A DNA stretch of 14,193 nucleotides from CAYVBJ01 sp964517005 (GCA_964517005.1 CAZFAJ010000068.1:1-14193), one strand, 5' to 3'; shown: positions 1 through 7,295, counted from the first letter of the stretch. Notes: generated from the sequence alone by a model not told the origin. A program made the numbers and translations.

Positions 1-226
1 TACAACTCTCTTCATCCACCCCATCCTCAAACTCCAAAACGTCGATTTCAAAGCCTAAATCGGTCAGCAGATCTTTAAGTTCAGAAACCAATGGATCGGG
101 TTGAGCGGAGCAGGTTGTAATTTCAATTACCTCATTAATTCCCAGGTCAGTTGGACCCGCGATCAATGTCTGCTGGCTTATAAAACCAAGCAGTGCCATA
201 GTGAGAAAAATAAATGTTGTTTTCAT
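1..226 (-). CDS. Small exported protein of unknown function (3' end outside the window)
   Basis: An open frame reads from ATG at 226-224 down to the window edge without a stop, giving 75 residues. It is therefore a partial gene that continues to the left. The first residues (MKTTFIFLTMALLGFISQQ) form a typical signal peptide, with a lysine followed by a hydrophobic stretch, so the product should leave the cytoplasm. The mature part is acidic and contains two cysteines (about residues 39 and 75). I do not recognise the family. The start is supported by AAGAGG a few bases upstream of the ATG, one of the better ribosome binding sites in this window. The AraC-type gene lies upstream on the same strand, ending 160 bases away, so co-transcription is possible. 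A repeated leader motif in this gap (344-372) could instead mark a separate transcript. Confidence 0.7.
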   Translation of the reverse strand, partial: MKTTFIFLTMALLGFISQQTLIAGPTDLGINEVIEITTCSAQPDPLVSELKDLLTDLGFEIDVLEFEDGVDEESC

Positions 227-343
227 GGTTATACCTCTTAATGATTAGTTTTTATGTTTGTTTAGACTATTCGCCTTCGTGATGTGAACTCTCGCTGATC
301 AAATAGCCTGCATCCAATTAATCACCAAAATTTTTCTGAAACA

Positions 344-372
344 ATCTCATTTTGTATCCTGTTTGTGTTAGT
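344..372 (-). repeat. Leader-like motif, copy 1 (matches 3369-3397)
   Basis: On the minus strand this reads ACTAACACAAACAGGATACA followed by AAATGAGAT. It matches the sequence directly upstream of and across the STAS start codon at 23 of 29 positions by eye. Here the ATG opens only a 10-codon frame (350 down to 318, ending TAA), about 90 bases before the exported-protein gene. It may be a shared leader or promoter element, a leader peptide, the broken start of a lost gene, or chance. Confidence 0.35.
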
Positions 373-386
373 TGTATCTCATTTGG

Positions 387-779
387 TTATTTTTTCAGAT
401 TTTGAAAATGAGATAATTTTGACTTAATTACCTCGATCCGAAGTTTGGTTAAATTGGTTTCATAATATCTCGATAAAAACTTGTAAAGAGCTTGTTCATC
501 CTGCAGCCCCGCTTCAGCTGCAATACAATATCCCGTCGCCTCGGGATCATTCTTCAAAACGGTGATCATTTTTTCAAATCGTTTTTCCCTGATCAATAAT
601 TTTGGATTTTTTCCATAAGAATCATTCATAGCTTTATAAAGCCAGCTTCTGGAAACTCCCGACAAGCCGGCCCAGCTTTCAACTGAATCAATCATGTGAA
701 TATTTAATTGTAATACAGAATAAACAGACCTGGTTTTCAGAGATCTAAAATCATTTCTTGTTACATTATAACTACACAT
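387..779 (-). CDS. Stand-alone AraC-type helix-turn-helix protein
   Basis: A 130-residue protein consisting almost only of a divergent AraC/XylS-type DNA-binding domain. The first helix-turn-helix covers about residues 36-52 (GLSGVSRSWLYKAMNDSYGKN, in two overlapping parts GLSGVSRSWLY and YKAMNDSYGKN). The linker helix with REKRFEKM follows at about 64-71, and the second helix-turn-helix is at about 83-106 (IAAEAGLQDEQALYKFLSRY). No receiver, cupin or other sensor domain is present, so the signal it responds to is not visible. The ATG at 779 has GAGGG nine bases upstream, which supports this start over the internal methionine at residue 29. It is transcribed divergently from pckA, so it could be a local or global regulator; that role is inferred from position only. 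The second helix-turn-helix departs noticeably from the family consensus. Confidence 0.75.
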   Translation of the reverse strand: MCSYNVTRNDFRSLKTRSVYSVLQLNIHMIDSVESWAGLSGVSRSWLYKAMNDSYGKNPKLLIREKRFEKMITVLKNDPEATGYCIAAEAGLQDEQALYKFLSRYYETNLTKLRIEVIKSKLSHFQNLKK

Positions 780-807
780 TATTACATTCCCTCAGTTCTA
801 AATAGTC

Positions 808-836
808 ATATTATTTTTCACGGGAAAATTCTTCAA
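808..836 (-). promoter_or_regulatory. Candidate sigma70-like promoter of the AraC-type gene
   Basis: On the minus strand TTGAAG (836-831) is followed, after exactly 17 bases, by TAATAT (813-808). Transcription would begin near position 800, about 20 bases before the start codon, leaving room for the GAGGG ribosome binding site. The hexamers match the textbook consensus at four of six positions each. Many Bacteroidota promoters use a different consensus, so this is tentative. Confidence 0.3.
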
Positions 837-852
837 TAATTGTAATTATTGA
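833..852. promoter_or_regulatory. Perfect palindrome, possible operator
   Basis: TCAATAATTGTAATTATTGA is a perfect inverted repeat with 9-base arms and a 2-base centre. It overlaps the candidate -35 element of the AraC-type gene. A dimeric regulator bound here would block that promoter. AraC-type proteins usually bind direct repeats, so the binder need not be the gene's own product. In such A/T-rich DNA a chance palindrome remains possible. Confidence 0.35.
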
Positions 853-1058
853 TCTATATCCTCAATATTAACTATTATTTAAAATCAGCTAATACTGGTA
901 TAGGCCTCACCTTCTTAATTTCTTTTCTCTTAAAAAGGTGAAAGATTTTTCCATGTTTTCTTTATGAACATTTTTTGGGGGATTCCTTACACTTTTTTTT
1001 CAGCTTTTTATCTTTCAGGCAGAAAGATTATCCCTGATAAACCATAGAAGGGTTTGGA

Positions 1059-1074
1059 TCGGTAAATTTATCGA
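1059..1074. promoter_or_regulatory. Near-perfect palindrome upstream of pckA, possible operator
   Basis: TCGGTAAATTTATCGA is a 16-base inverted repeat with a single mismatched pair. It lies about 160 bases before the pckA start codon. The form fits a binding site for a dimeric regulator of central metabolism, but the protein is not identified. Confidence 0.25.
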
Positions 1075-1232
1075 ACTAATTTAACTGATAATTTATCTTC
1101 GCTTTTTAAAAAAAATTTTTGGTGAGAAAAATGGAAATTCAGAAAAATTTTTACTTATTTGTTAATCAAATATTCATTTAGAATTCTTATATATAGTATT
1201 CGTTAAACCTAAAAACTTAAGCTAAATAAAAA

Positions 1233-2822
1233 ATGACTAAACAAGAATTTGACCTGACACAGCATGATATTACTGTGAAAAATATTATCAGAAATCCATC
1301 ACCCGCCAGATTTTATGAAGAAGCGATCAAATACGATCCGGGTTCTATTATTACAAATAAAGGATCGCTGGTTGTACGATCAGGAGAGCGTACGGGCAGA
1401 AGTCCGGCTGACAAGCGCGTTGTAAAAACAGATAACATCAGCGATGATATCTGGTGGGGAGATATAAATATTCCTCTGGATGAAAAAACATTTAAAATCA
1501 ATCATCAACGAGCTACAGATTATCTCAATACAGTTGATCGTCTTTACGTGATTGACGGTTTTGCAGGCTGGGATCCTAAATATCGCCTGAAGGTTCGGAT
1601 TATTGCCGAACGCCCGTATCATGCTCTGTTCATGCATAACATGCTGATTCGTCCTACTAAAGAAGAGCTCGAAAACTTTGGAAATCCCGATTTTGTAGTA
1701 TATAACGCCGGTAAGTTTCCTGCAAATAAGTTTACAGAAGGAATGACATCTGATGCCAGTGTTGATGTGAATTTTGAAACCAATACAATGGTGATTCTGG
1801 GAACAGAATATGCAGGGGAAATGAAGAAAGGTATCTTTACCGTAATGAATTACCTGATGCCTAAAAAAGATGTGTTATCAATGCACTGCTCTGCAAATGA
1901 AGGAGAAGGTGATGATGTCGCCCTCTTTTTCGGTTTGTCGGGTACCGGAAAAACAACACTATCCGCCGACAATAGCCGTAAGCTGATTGGTGATGACGAA
2001 CACTGCTGGAGTGAAGATGGTATTTTCAATATTGAAGGCGGATGTTATGCCAAAACAATCAATCTCTCCGAAGAGAAAGAACCCGAAATATATAATGCCA
2101 TAAAGTTCGGAACGGTTCTGGAAAATGTAGAATATGACCCTGATACCAGAAAAGTTGATTATGATGATGTGAGTATTACGGTAAATACCCGTGCATCCTA
2201 TCCGATCGAATACATTTCGAATGCAAAAATACCTTGCGAAACAGGGCATCCTAAAAACATCATATTTTTAACGTACGATGCTTTTGGTGTACTGCCCCCG
2301 GTAAGTAAACTAACTCCGGAACAAGCCATGTACCACTTCATCAGCGGATATACAGCTAAAGTAGCCGGTACTGAAGTTGGTGTTACAGAACCTCAGGCTA
2401 CATTTTCTGCATGTTTTGGAGCCGCTTTTCTTGTATGGCCTCCCAGCAGATATGCTGAAATGCTGGCAGAAAAAATGAGAACTCACGGATCAAAAGCATG
2501 GCTGGTAAATACAGGAATAGCCGGAGGACCTTACGGGACAGGCAGCCGGATTGATCTGAAAAGTACCCGGGCAATCATTAATGCTATACATGAAGGAAAA
2601 CTTGATGGTGTTTCAACGGAAACTGACGAGATATTTGGATTTGAAATTCCTAAAGAATGTCCGAATGTGAAATCCGAAATTTTGATACCCCGCAAGAGCT
2701 GGGATGACTCCGATGCATATGATAAACAAGCAATAAAACTTGGCACTCTCTTCAATGAGAACTTTGAGAAGTACAAGGAGGAAAGCAGCAAGGATGTTAT
2801 TGATGCAGCACCTAAAGTATAA
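1233..2822 (+). CDS. pckA: Phosphoenolpyruvate carboxykinase (ATP)
   Basis: The enzyme converts oxaloacetate and ATP to phosphoenolpyruvate, CO2 and ADP, the first committed step of gluconeogenesis, in the cytoplasm. The protein has 529 residues, close to the usual length of about 540 for the ATP-dependent family. Visible motifs are the substrate-binding TGRSP loop (about 54-58), the P-loop GLSGTGKTT (234-242), the kinase-2 segment IGDDEHCW (252-259), and the metal ligands expected from the E. coli enzyme (K199, H218, D255). The Arg of NTRASYPIEY (R320) and the C-terminal IAGGPYGTG (429-437) are also present. All catalytic residues appear intact. The upstream sequence is A-rich without a Shine-Dalgarno sequence, which is common in this phylum. 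The gene stands alone, divergent from an AraC-type gene and closed by two terminators. Confidence 0.98.
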   Translation: MTKQEFDLTQHDITVKNIIRNPSPARFYEEAIKYDPGSIITNKGSLVVRSGERTGRSPADKRVVKTDNISDDIWWGDINIPLDEKTFKINHQRATDYLNTVDRLYVIDGFAGWDPKYRLKVRIIAERPYHALFMHNMLIRPTKEELENFGNPDFVVYNAGKFPANKFTEGMTSDASVDVNFETNTMVILGTEYAGEMKKGIFTVMNYLMPKKDVLSMHCSANEGEGDDVALFFGLSGTGKTTLSADNSRKLIGDDEHCWSEDGIFNIEGGCYAKTINLSEEKEPEIYNAIKFGTVLENVEYDPDTRKVDYDDVSITVNTRASYPIEYISNAKIPCETGHPKNIIFLTYDAFGVLPPVSKLTPEQAMYHFISGYTAKVAGTEVGVTEPQATFSACFGAAFLVWPPSRYAEMLAEKMRTHGSKAWLVNTGIAGGPYGTGSRIDLKSTRAIINAIHEGKLDGVSTETDEIFGFEIPKECPNVKSEILIPRKSWDDSDAYDKQAIKLGTLFNENFEKYKEESSKDVIDAAPKV

Positions 2823-2833
2823 GGGATAAAACC

Positions 2834-2880
2834 TAAGACAGCAAGACGGTTCTTATGGTCGTCTTGCCTGTCTTATTTTC
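2834..2880 (+). terminator. Rho-independent terminator of pckA (first)
   Basis: Arms AAGACAGCAAGACG and CGTCTTGCCTGTCTT pair over about 14 base pairs with one bulged base, around an 11-base loop, and are followed by ATTTTC. The hairpin starts 12 bases after the pckA stop codon. Confidence 0.85.
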
Positions 2881-2883
2881 TAG

Positions 2884-2933
2884 AAGCATCATTTTAGTTT
2901 ATTTGAATGAATAAGCTGAATGGTGCTTTTTTT
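2884..2933 (+). terminator. Second rho-independent terminator behind pckA
   Basis: AAGCATCATT pairs with AATGGTGCTT (one G-U pair). The stem continues inward after a small internal loop through AGTTTATT and AATAAGCT. Seven T residues close it (2927-2933). It lies within ten bases of the first terminator, giving a tandem stop. Confidence 0.8.
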
Positions 2934-2941
2934 ATGCGTCC

Positions 2942-2967
2942 AAAAAAGATGCATTTAAAAAACATGC
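2942..2967 (-). terminator. Weak candidate terminator of the STAS gene
   Basis: On the minus strand GCATG is followed by T residues, AAATGC and then ATC and six T residues. A 6-base-pair stem with one bulge is possible. It is A/T-rich and weak, but it sits 67 bases downstream of the STAS stop codon, in the right place and orientation. Confidence 0.3.
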
Positions 2968-3033
2968 CTTTCGTAAACACTGCTCCGGAAGATAGCTGAC
3001 AATTACAAATTCTAAACCCAAAAGTAAAAACTA

Positions 3034-3375
3034 TTAGCTCTGATAAAATTTAGCAGCCTCGTCCAGCGTTCTGAAATGCTTAAAAACTGAGATAAGCTGA
3101 GTCATCATGAGTAAATTTTCAATCTTTTTGTCTGCCTGACAAATAACGAGGTCTCCTCCTGCCTTGCGCATGGTAGTCATTCCGCCAATGAGAATTCCCA
3201 AACCAGAAGAATTAATAAATTTAACTTTCCCAAGGTCTACAATCACATTGGTTTTTCCCTGCTCAATTAATTTATGTAAATCTTCCCGAAATGTTTCTGC
3301 AGCCGGACCGCCCATTATATTGCCACTCAACTCAAATACTGCGCAGTTAAACTGTTCCTTTATATTGTATTTCAT
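3034..3375 (-). CDS. STAS-domain protein (anti-sigma factor antagonist-like)
   Basis: A 113-residue single-domain protein of the SpoIIAA/RsbV type. Family members bind an anti-sigma kinase when unphosphorylated and so release a sigma factor or other target. The conserved loop VKFINSSGLGILIGG lies at about 51-65. By alignment with SpoIIAA the phosphoacceptor would be the second serine (S57). The canonical Asp before the serines is Asn here (N55). The C-terminal half (GGDLVICQADKKIENLL) is typical. No RsbW-type kinase or SpoIIE-type phosphatase lies next to it, so the partner is elsewhere. The start codon is preceded by ACAGG; the leader also resembles 344-372. The tricorn-like gene ends 199 bases upstream on the same strand, far enough that the STAS gene probably has its own promoter. 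Confidence 0.9.
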   Translation of the reverse strand: MKYNIKEQFNCAVFELSGNIMGGPAAETFREDLHKLIEQGKTNVIVDLGKVKFINSSGLGILIGGMTTMRKAGGDLVICQADKKIENLLMMTQLISVFKHFRTLDEAAKFYQS

Positions 3376-3397
3376 CCTGTATCCCGTTTGGTTTAGT
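3369..3397 (-). repeat. Leader-like motif, copy 2 (STAS gene 5' region)
   Basis: On the minus strand ACTAAACCAAACGGGATACA is followed by GGATGAAAT, whose ATG is the STAS start codon. It matches 344-372 at 23 of 29 positions by eye. The SDR gene start (AGATACATCATGAAAA, near 12619) shares the shorter core GATACAnnATGA. Confidence 0.35.
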
Positions 3398-3574
3398 ATA
3401 ATTTAATTCGAATAAACAACGAACTCTGTTTTGCAATTCAACTTATTTCAAAAAATGAATTCCATACCAAGCCTGATCATATTCGACTACCTTTTATCTA
3501 TTTACAATAAATCAATTTATTAATTAATACAAGTCCGTTAGTCATGAAAACGGTTTCAGGTAACGCGGCAAAAA

Positions 3575-6500
3575 CTACCGGGAAACTTCATTCATTAATT
3601 CTTCAATTGCCCTTTCGAGTTGCTGATCAACTCCCCTGTCTATTATACCAGGCATATTTTTCACTTCTATCATCGGGTCTGTTTGATTGTTTTCCATCCA
3701 TTCACCCGACATATTCCGTGCACTAACCGGCACCACACCCCAGCGTGAACCGTCGGGAAGCCCCTCCCACCCGGCAAAACTGCAAGTTCCCGGCACCGGC
3801 ATTCCAACGGTTTTTCCGATTTGCAGTTCCGTATATGCACTGGCGTAACAATGCCCGTCTGAATACATAGCTTCATTGATAAGAGTCAGTGTTGGTTTTG
3901 TCCAGCGTGATGTAGGCTCTCCGCCGACATCTTTATCCGCAGTTGCATACGTGTTAAACTCGACTCCGGTAAAAAACATGGCCAGGTCTGCAACCAGGTC
4001 TCCCCCTCCGTTAAATCTTGTATCCACGATTACACCATCCCGGTCACTGTATTTGCCAAGCATATCCTGAATTACGTTTCTAAAAGGCCCGTCGCCCATT
4101 CCTGGAATGTGTACATATCCTAAAGTCCTATTGCTTTTTTGATCCACTTCCCGTTCATTGATGCGAATAAATCTCTCATATAAGAGGCGCCTCTCTTCTC
4201 TCAGGGAAATTGGCTTCACGGTAATTTGTTTGCGATCATCTTTCCCGGGGCCGATGATTTCCAACAAAACAAATTTTCCCGCTTTACGATTTAAAAACCG
4301 TGCAACATCCTGATCGGGTGTAACAAGATCTCCGTCAATTTTTTCAATAATCATGCCGGAAACAATTTCGAAAGAGGCTTTATCAAGGGGACCTCCCTCC
4401 AATACTTCTGCAATCCGAATTCCATTTCCCGTATGCTCGTAATCTATAAAAATTCCAAGTGATGCTGTTGCATCCGGGTTGTCAATCGTTCTGCTGAATC
4501 TTGCTCCTGCATGAGATACATTTAATTCACCCAGCATTTCAGAAACCATTTCAGCAAATTCGTATGAATTCCCTATATAAGGCAGGTACTTCTGATACTC
4601 CCGATAGAGTAAATCCCAGTCATTTCCGTGAAAGGTTGGCTCATAAAATATATTCTTTGTCCGGATATAAATATGTTCAAACATCTGTTCGCGTTCTTTC
4701 TCTTCATCAAATGTCATTTCACCCGCAACTTCAATTTTCTTAGAGCTGCCGGCTGACAAATCCAGTTTCGATATCGATCCGCCGCTTAGCAGGTAGAGGT
4801 TTTCCATCTCCTTATCCCAGGAAAGAGTTCCGGAGCCGGTATTTAAGCGGACAGCCATTTTTGTATCACGAGTTCGCAAATTGGTTTCCCACAGGTTATA
4901 ATTGTTTTCAAACTGAACCAGGTAGTAGAGCTTATCGCCATCTTTCGATAATACGGCATCACTTAACTGTCCTGAGTGAATGGTAAGCCTGGCCGTCTGA
5001 TCTTTCATCCTATCTTTGTCAAAGGTCAGAATTATATCTTTCTGCTCACTCTCTTTTTCCTGACCATCATCTTCTTTTTTATCTTTTTCAATAAATTCTT
5101 CGATCTCTTCCAGCAGTTTAAACTCATCTTCACTCAGGTTGTATTTATCCCATTCTTCCTGAGTAAAAAACATGGAATAAACATCACGCTCAGACCGGCC
5201 GCTGGTTGCATAACTTTTCAGGCCATCCCTGTTGCTAAACCAGATCATCTGCTTGCCGTCATTCATCCATTTTGGTGTCATATCCTGATAGCCGCTTTCC
5301 GTCAGATTTATTCTCTCACTTCCATCAGCTGCAAGTAAAAGCACTTCACTGTTGTGCAAAAGCTTACTCCAGCCAACCAGAAGCCATCTGCTGTCCGGGC
5401 TCCAAGTAAAATATTTGTCGCCATCCCTCATATGAAAAAGATCTTCCGGGGTAAGAAGGTCCACGAAATTTCCGGTTTTCAGATCCCGCACTCTTAACGT
5501 TCGCCGGCCTGCTATATACGCCAGTTTATTTCCATCCGGTGCAAATAAAGCCAGGTAGTTATCAAGACTGTCACTCACCAGTACTTCCTCATTTAATAAA
5601 GTGGAAGCATAGAAAAAAGGTTCTTCATCCCGTACTTTTACCGTTTTGTGGATACTCCACTTTCCATCCCGTTCGCCCGAGTAAACTATCCCGCTGCCAT
5701 CGGGTGTAAATGTTACAAAACGTTCCTGTTCCGGGGTGTTTGTGATTCGCTTGGTCATAGATCCGTTAACAGAAGTTACAAACACTTCTCCGCGTGCAAT
5801 AAAAGCGATCTCATTGCCGTCGGGTGAGATATCCATTTCCCGGATACCGCCATTGATTGTGATAAATTTATCAGGATTGCTTTTAGCCTGTGTCCGGATA
5901 GTAACATTCACCTTTTCAGGTTCACCACCCTCCTTCATTGTATAGAGCTCTCCGTCATATCCGAAAGTAAGAATTCCGTTTCCGTGGCTCAAAAACCGAA
6001 CCGGATGCAATGTAAAATCGGTAAGCTGACTGGATTTACCCGGTTCGGATAATGACATCCGGTGCACATTAAAAGAACCGCTTTCTTCACTCAGATAGTA
6101 GAACGATTGTTCATCTTCGCTGTAAACCGGCTGACGGTCTTCTCCTTCGAATGAAGTTATCATTTCATGTTTGTCTTCTTCAAAATTGTAGATCCAGATA
6201 TCGCGGGTAATCGAGGATTTGTGATGTTTTCTCCACTCATTTTCGCCACCTTTTTTATCGTGGTAGATCATCTGTGTCCCGTCATTGCTTACCTGAACAT
6301 ATTCAGCAGGAATTGTAAATATCTGATCAACTCTGCCTCCATCTGCAGGAACAGTGTAAAGTTCGGGTTGAGAACCGGCAGGAAATTGTCTGTGCTCTGC
6401 AATATCCTGCCGCACCGCTCCGAAAATTACCGATTTATTATCATGAGAAAAACTGTAGGGACTTTCATCGTTTGAGTGAAATGTAAGCCGCCTGGCCGTA

Positions 6501-6793
6501 CCTGAAGTAGCATCCATCAAAAAAATATCAAAATTTCCGTATCTGTCCGAGGCAAAAGCGATCTGTCTTCCGTCTTTGCTCCATACAGGCATAGTATCGT
6601 GAGCTTCGTGAAATGTAAGCTGATGTGCTAACCCGCCATTAGAGGAAACCCGGTATAAATCTCCTTTATAAGAAAAAACAATTTGACTGCCGTCAGGAGA
6701 TATTGCCTGGTAACGAATCCATCCGGGATTTGTCTGTGCAGATAATAAACCGGACAACATAAAAAAGCACAAGGTGGTTAAGAATACTTTCAT
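3575..6793 (-). CDS. Exported tricorn-like S41 protease
   Basis: The 1072-residue protein starts with a signal peptide (MKVFLTTLCFFMLSGLLSAQ, cleavage near residue 19-20), so it probably acts in the periplasm. Residues about 25-350 and 355-690 contain TolB/WD40-like beta-propeller repeats (ISPDGSQIVFSYKGDLYRV, WSKDGRQIAFASDR, ISPDGNEIAFIARGEVFV). Residues 555-590 form a highly acidic, lysine-rich segment. The protease part follows: a tricorn core with LNVSHAGARFS (S760-H761), a PDZ-like domain at about 773-850, and the S41 core at about 885-1070 with NEAMYSDGHCYA (S978-D979). By comparison with archaeal tricorn these would be the catalytic Ser-His pair and the nucleophile with its oxyanion partner. 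The C-terminus GVDQQLERAIEEL is typical. Such enzymes degrade peptides, but the substrate is unknown. No Shine-Dalgarno sequence is evident before the ATG. Confidence 0.93.
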   Translation of the reverse strand: MKVFLTTLCFFMLSGLLSAQTNPGWIRYQAISPDGSQIVFSYKGDLYRVSSNGGLAHQLTFHEAHDTMPVWSKDGRQIAFASDRYGNFDIFLMDATSGTARRLTFHSNDESPYSFSHDNKSVIFGAVRQDIAEHRQFPAGSQPELYTVPADGGRVDQIFTIPAEYVQVSNDGTQMIYHDKKGGENEWRKHHKSSITRDIWIYNFEEDKHEMITSFEGEDRQPVYSEDEQSFYYLSEESGSFNVHRMSLSEPGKSSQLTDFTLHPVRFLSHGNGILTFGYDGELYTMKEGGEPEKVNVTIRTQAKSNPDKFITINGGIREMDISPDGNEIAFIARGEVFVTSVNGSMTKRITNTPEQERFVTFTPDGSGIVYSGERDGKWSIHKTVKVRDEEPFFYASTLLNEEVLVSDSLDNYLALFAPDGNKLAYIAGRRTLRVRDLKTGNFVDLLTPEDLFHMRDGDKYFTWSPDSRWLLVGWSKLLHNSEVLLLAADGSERINLTESGYQDMTPKWMNDGKQMIWFSNRDGLKSYATSGRSERDVYSMFFTQEEWDKYNLSEDEFKLLEEIEEFIEKDKKEDDGQEKESEQKDIILTFDKDRMKDQTARLTIHSGQLSDAVLSKDGDKLYYLVQFENNYNLWETNLRTRDTKMAVRLNTGSGTLSWDKEMENLYLLSGGSISKLDLSAGSSKKIEVAGEMTFDEEKEREQMFEHIYIRTKNIFYEPTFHGNDWDLLYREYQKYLPYIGNSYEFAEMVSEMLGELNVSHAGARFSRTIDNPDATASLGIFIDYEHTGNGIRIAEVLEGGPLDKASFEIVSGMIIEKIDGDLVTPDQDVARFLNRKAGKFVLLEIIGPGKDDRKQITVKPISLREERRLLYERFIRINEREVDQKSNRTLGYVHIPGMGDGPFRNVIQDMLGKYSDRDGVIVDTRFNGGGDLVADLAMFFTGVEFNTYATADKDVGGEPTSRWTKPTLTLINEAMYSDGHCYASAYTELQIGKTVGMPVPGTCSFAGWEGLPDGSRWGVVPVSARNMSGEWMENNQTDPMIEVKNMPGIIDRGVDQQLERAIEELMNEVSR

Positions 6794-6951
6794 GTTACTG
6801 TTAAAATAAATTCAAATTGAGGTTATCAGAAAGCTTATGATACAGAATGTTGAGAAATGAAAGAAGTAAATCTGATAAATATTGCCTCTGTTTTAATCCC
6901 TTTAAATTTATGTTCTAAATGAATGTAATTGTAAGCAAATTTATTTTATAT

Positions 6952-6981
6952 ATTTATCAGTAGGTAAATAAACCTATAAAT
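6952..6981. repeat. Inverted repeat in the divergent region
   Basis: TAGGT (6961-6965) and ACCTA (6972-6976) pair around a 6-base spacer. The outer ATTTA (6952-6956) and TAAAT (6977-6981) can extend the stem across a 4-base bulge. It may be an operator; there is no T tract that would make it a terminator. Confidence 0.3.
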
Positions 6982-7094
6982 AAAAATCCTTTCCGGTACT
7001 GTCAGATTTCGGTCAGTTTTGTTGGTGAAAGGTTTTAGGAGATAAAGGGGAATTTGAGCAGTTGCGTGAACATATTTAAACAATCGGTATTTAT

Positions 7095-7102
7095 TATCTT
7101 TG
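7095..7102 (+). promoter_or_regulatory. Candidate Bacteroidota-type -7 element (TATCTTTG)
   Basis: TATCTTTG fits the TAnnTTTG -7 consensus known for Bacteroidota primary sigma factor. No clear TTG -33 element is present at the usual distance. Transcription would begin near 7109 and read through the kinase remnant into the hybrid sensor gene. Confidence 0.35.
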
Positions 7103-7118
7103 CAATCATTGTATCTGA

Positions 7119-7295
7119 TACAAATTCACAGCAGATAAAATTATGCAGCCGTTTTTTAAGATGAAAAAAAGGACGGAAGTGACCGGCTTTGGTTTATCGA
7201 TCACGAATGATATTGTGAAAGCGCATGGTGGTACCATCAATATTAAAACCAAAGATCATGAAGGCACCACATTTACCATTGAATTGCATGTTTAG
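7119..7295 (+). pseudogene. 3' remnant of a histidine-kinase gene
   Basis: In the frame ending at TAG 7293-7295 the DNA encodes the last part of a histidine-kinase ATPase domain. DKIMQPFF (from 7134) corresponds to the family's DKIFQPFFTTK segment. It is followed by GFGLSITNDIVKAHGG, which is the G2 box and the helix after it, and by EGTTFTIELHV at the natural end of such proteins. The frame is closed upstream by TGA at 7116-7118. The H box and N box are absent. A possible trace of the G1 box (VSDTNSQQI) lies just upstream in another frame (from 7111), which would imply a frameshift or deletion. The TAG overlaps the proposed ATG of the hybrid sensor by eight bases (ATGTTTAG). The piece is too short to work as a kinase and looks like the tail of a former upstream neighbour. 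Confidence 0.75.

Larger units (their letters stand above)
780..1232. other. Divergent intergenic region between the AraC-type gene and pckA
   Basis: These 453 bases are strongly A/T-rich, with several homopolymer runs. I found no plausible gene. The region must carry the promoters of both flanking genes. Visible structures are a sigma70-like promoter for the minus-strand gene (808-836), a perfect palindrome over its -35 (833-852), a small inverted repeat (TTATC/GATAA, 1028-1040) and a 16-base near-perfect palindrome (1059-1074). The pckA promoter cannot be fixed with confidence. TTGTTA at 1159-1164 with A/T-rich hexamers between 1182 and 1197 is a weak possibility. Confidence 0.6.
6794..7118. 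other. Divergent intergenic region between the tricorn-like gene and the kinase remnant
   Basis: About 325 A/T-rich bases without a convincing gene. It should contain the promoter of the tricorn-like gene on the minus strand, which I cannot place, and that of the hybrid sensor on the plus strand (candidate at 7095-7102). An inverted repeat lies at 6952-6981. Confidence 0.5.

Noticed and set aside
1313..2791. Several minus-strand open frames of 60-96 codons inside pckA
   Set aside because: They lie wholly antisense to a well-supported gene, have no recognisable domains and no ribosome binding sites, and overlap one another.
3164..3406. Plus-strand open frame of 80 codons over the STAS gene
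   Set aside because: It is antisense to a clear STAS domain and has no recognisable features.
3540..3574. Terminator directly behind the tricorn-like gene
   Set aside because: Only a 5-base-pair CCGTT/AACGG stem is present, without a T tract on the minus strand.
7225..7287. ATG at 7225 as the start of the hybrid sensor
   Set aside because: The first 21 codons would be the kinase remnant read in the wrong frame and would put a non-hydrophobic tail before the signal sequence. Starts at 7288 or 7333 give a sensible lipoprotein signal.
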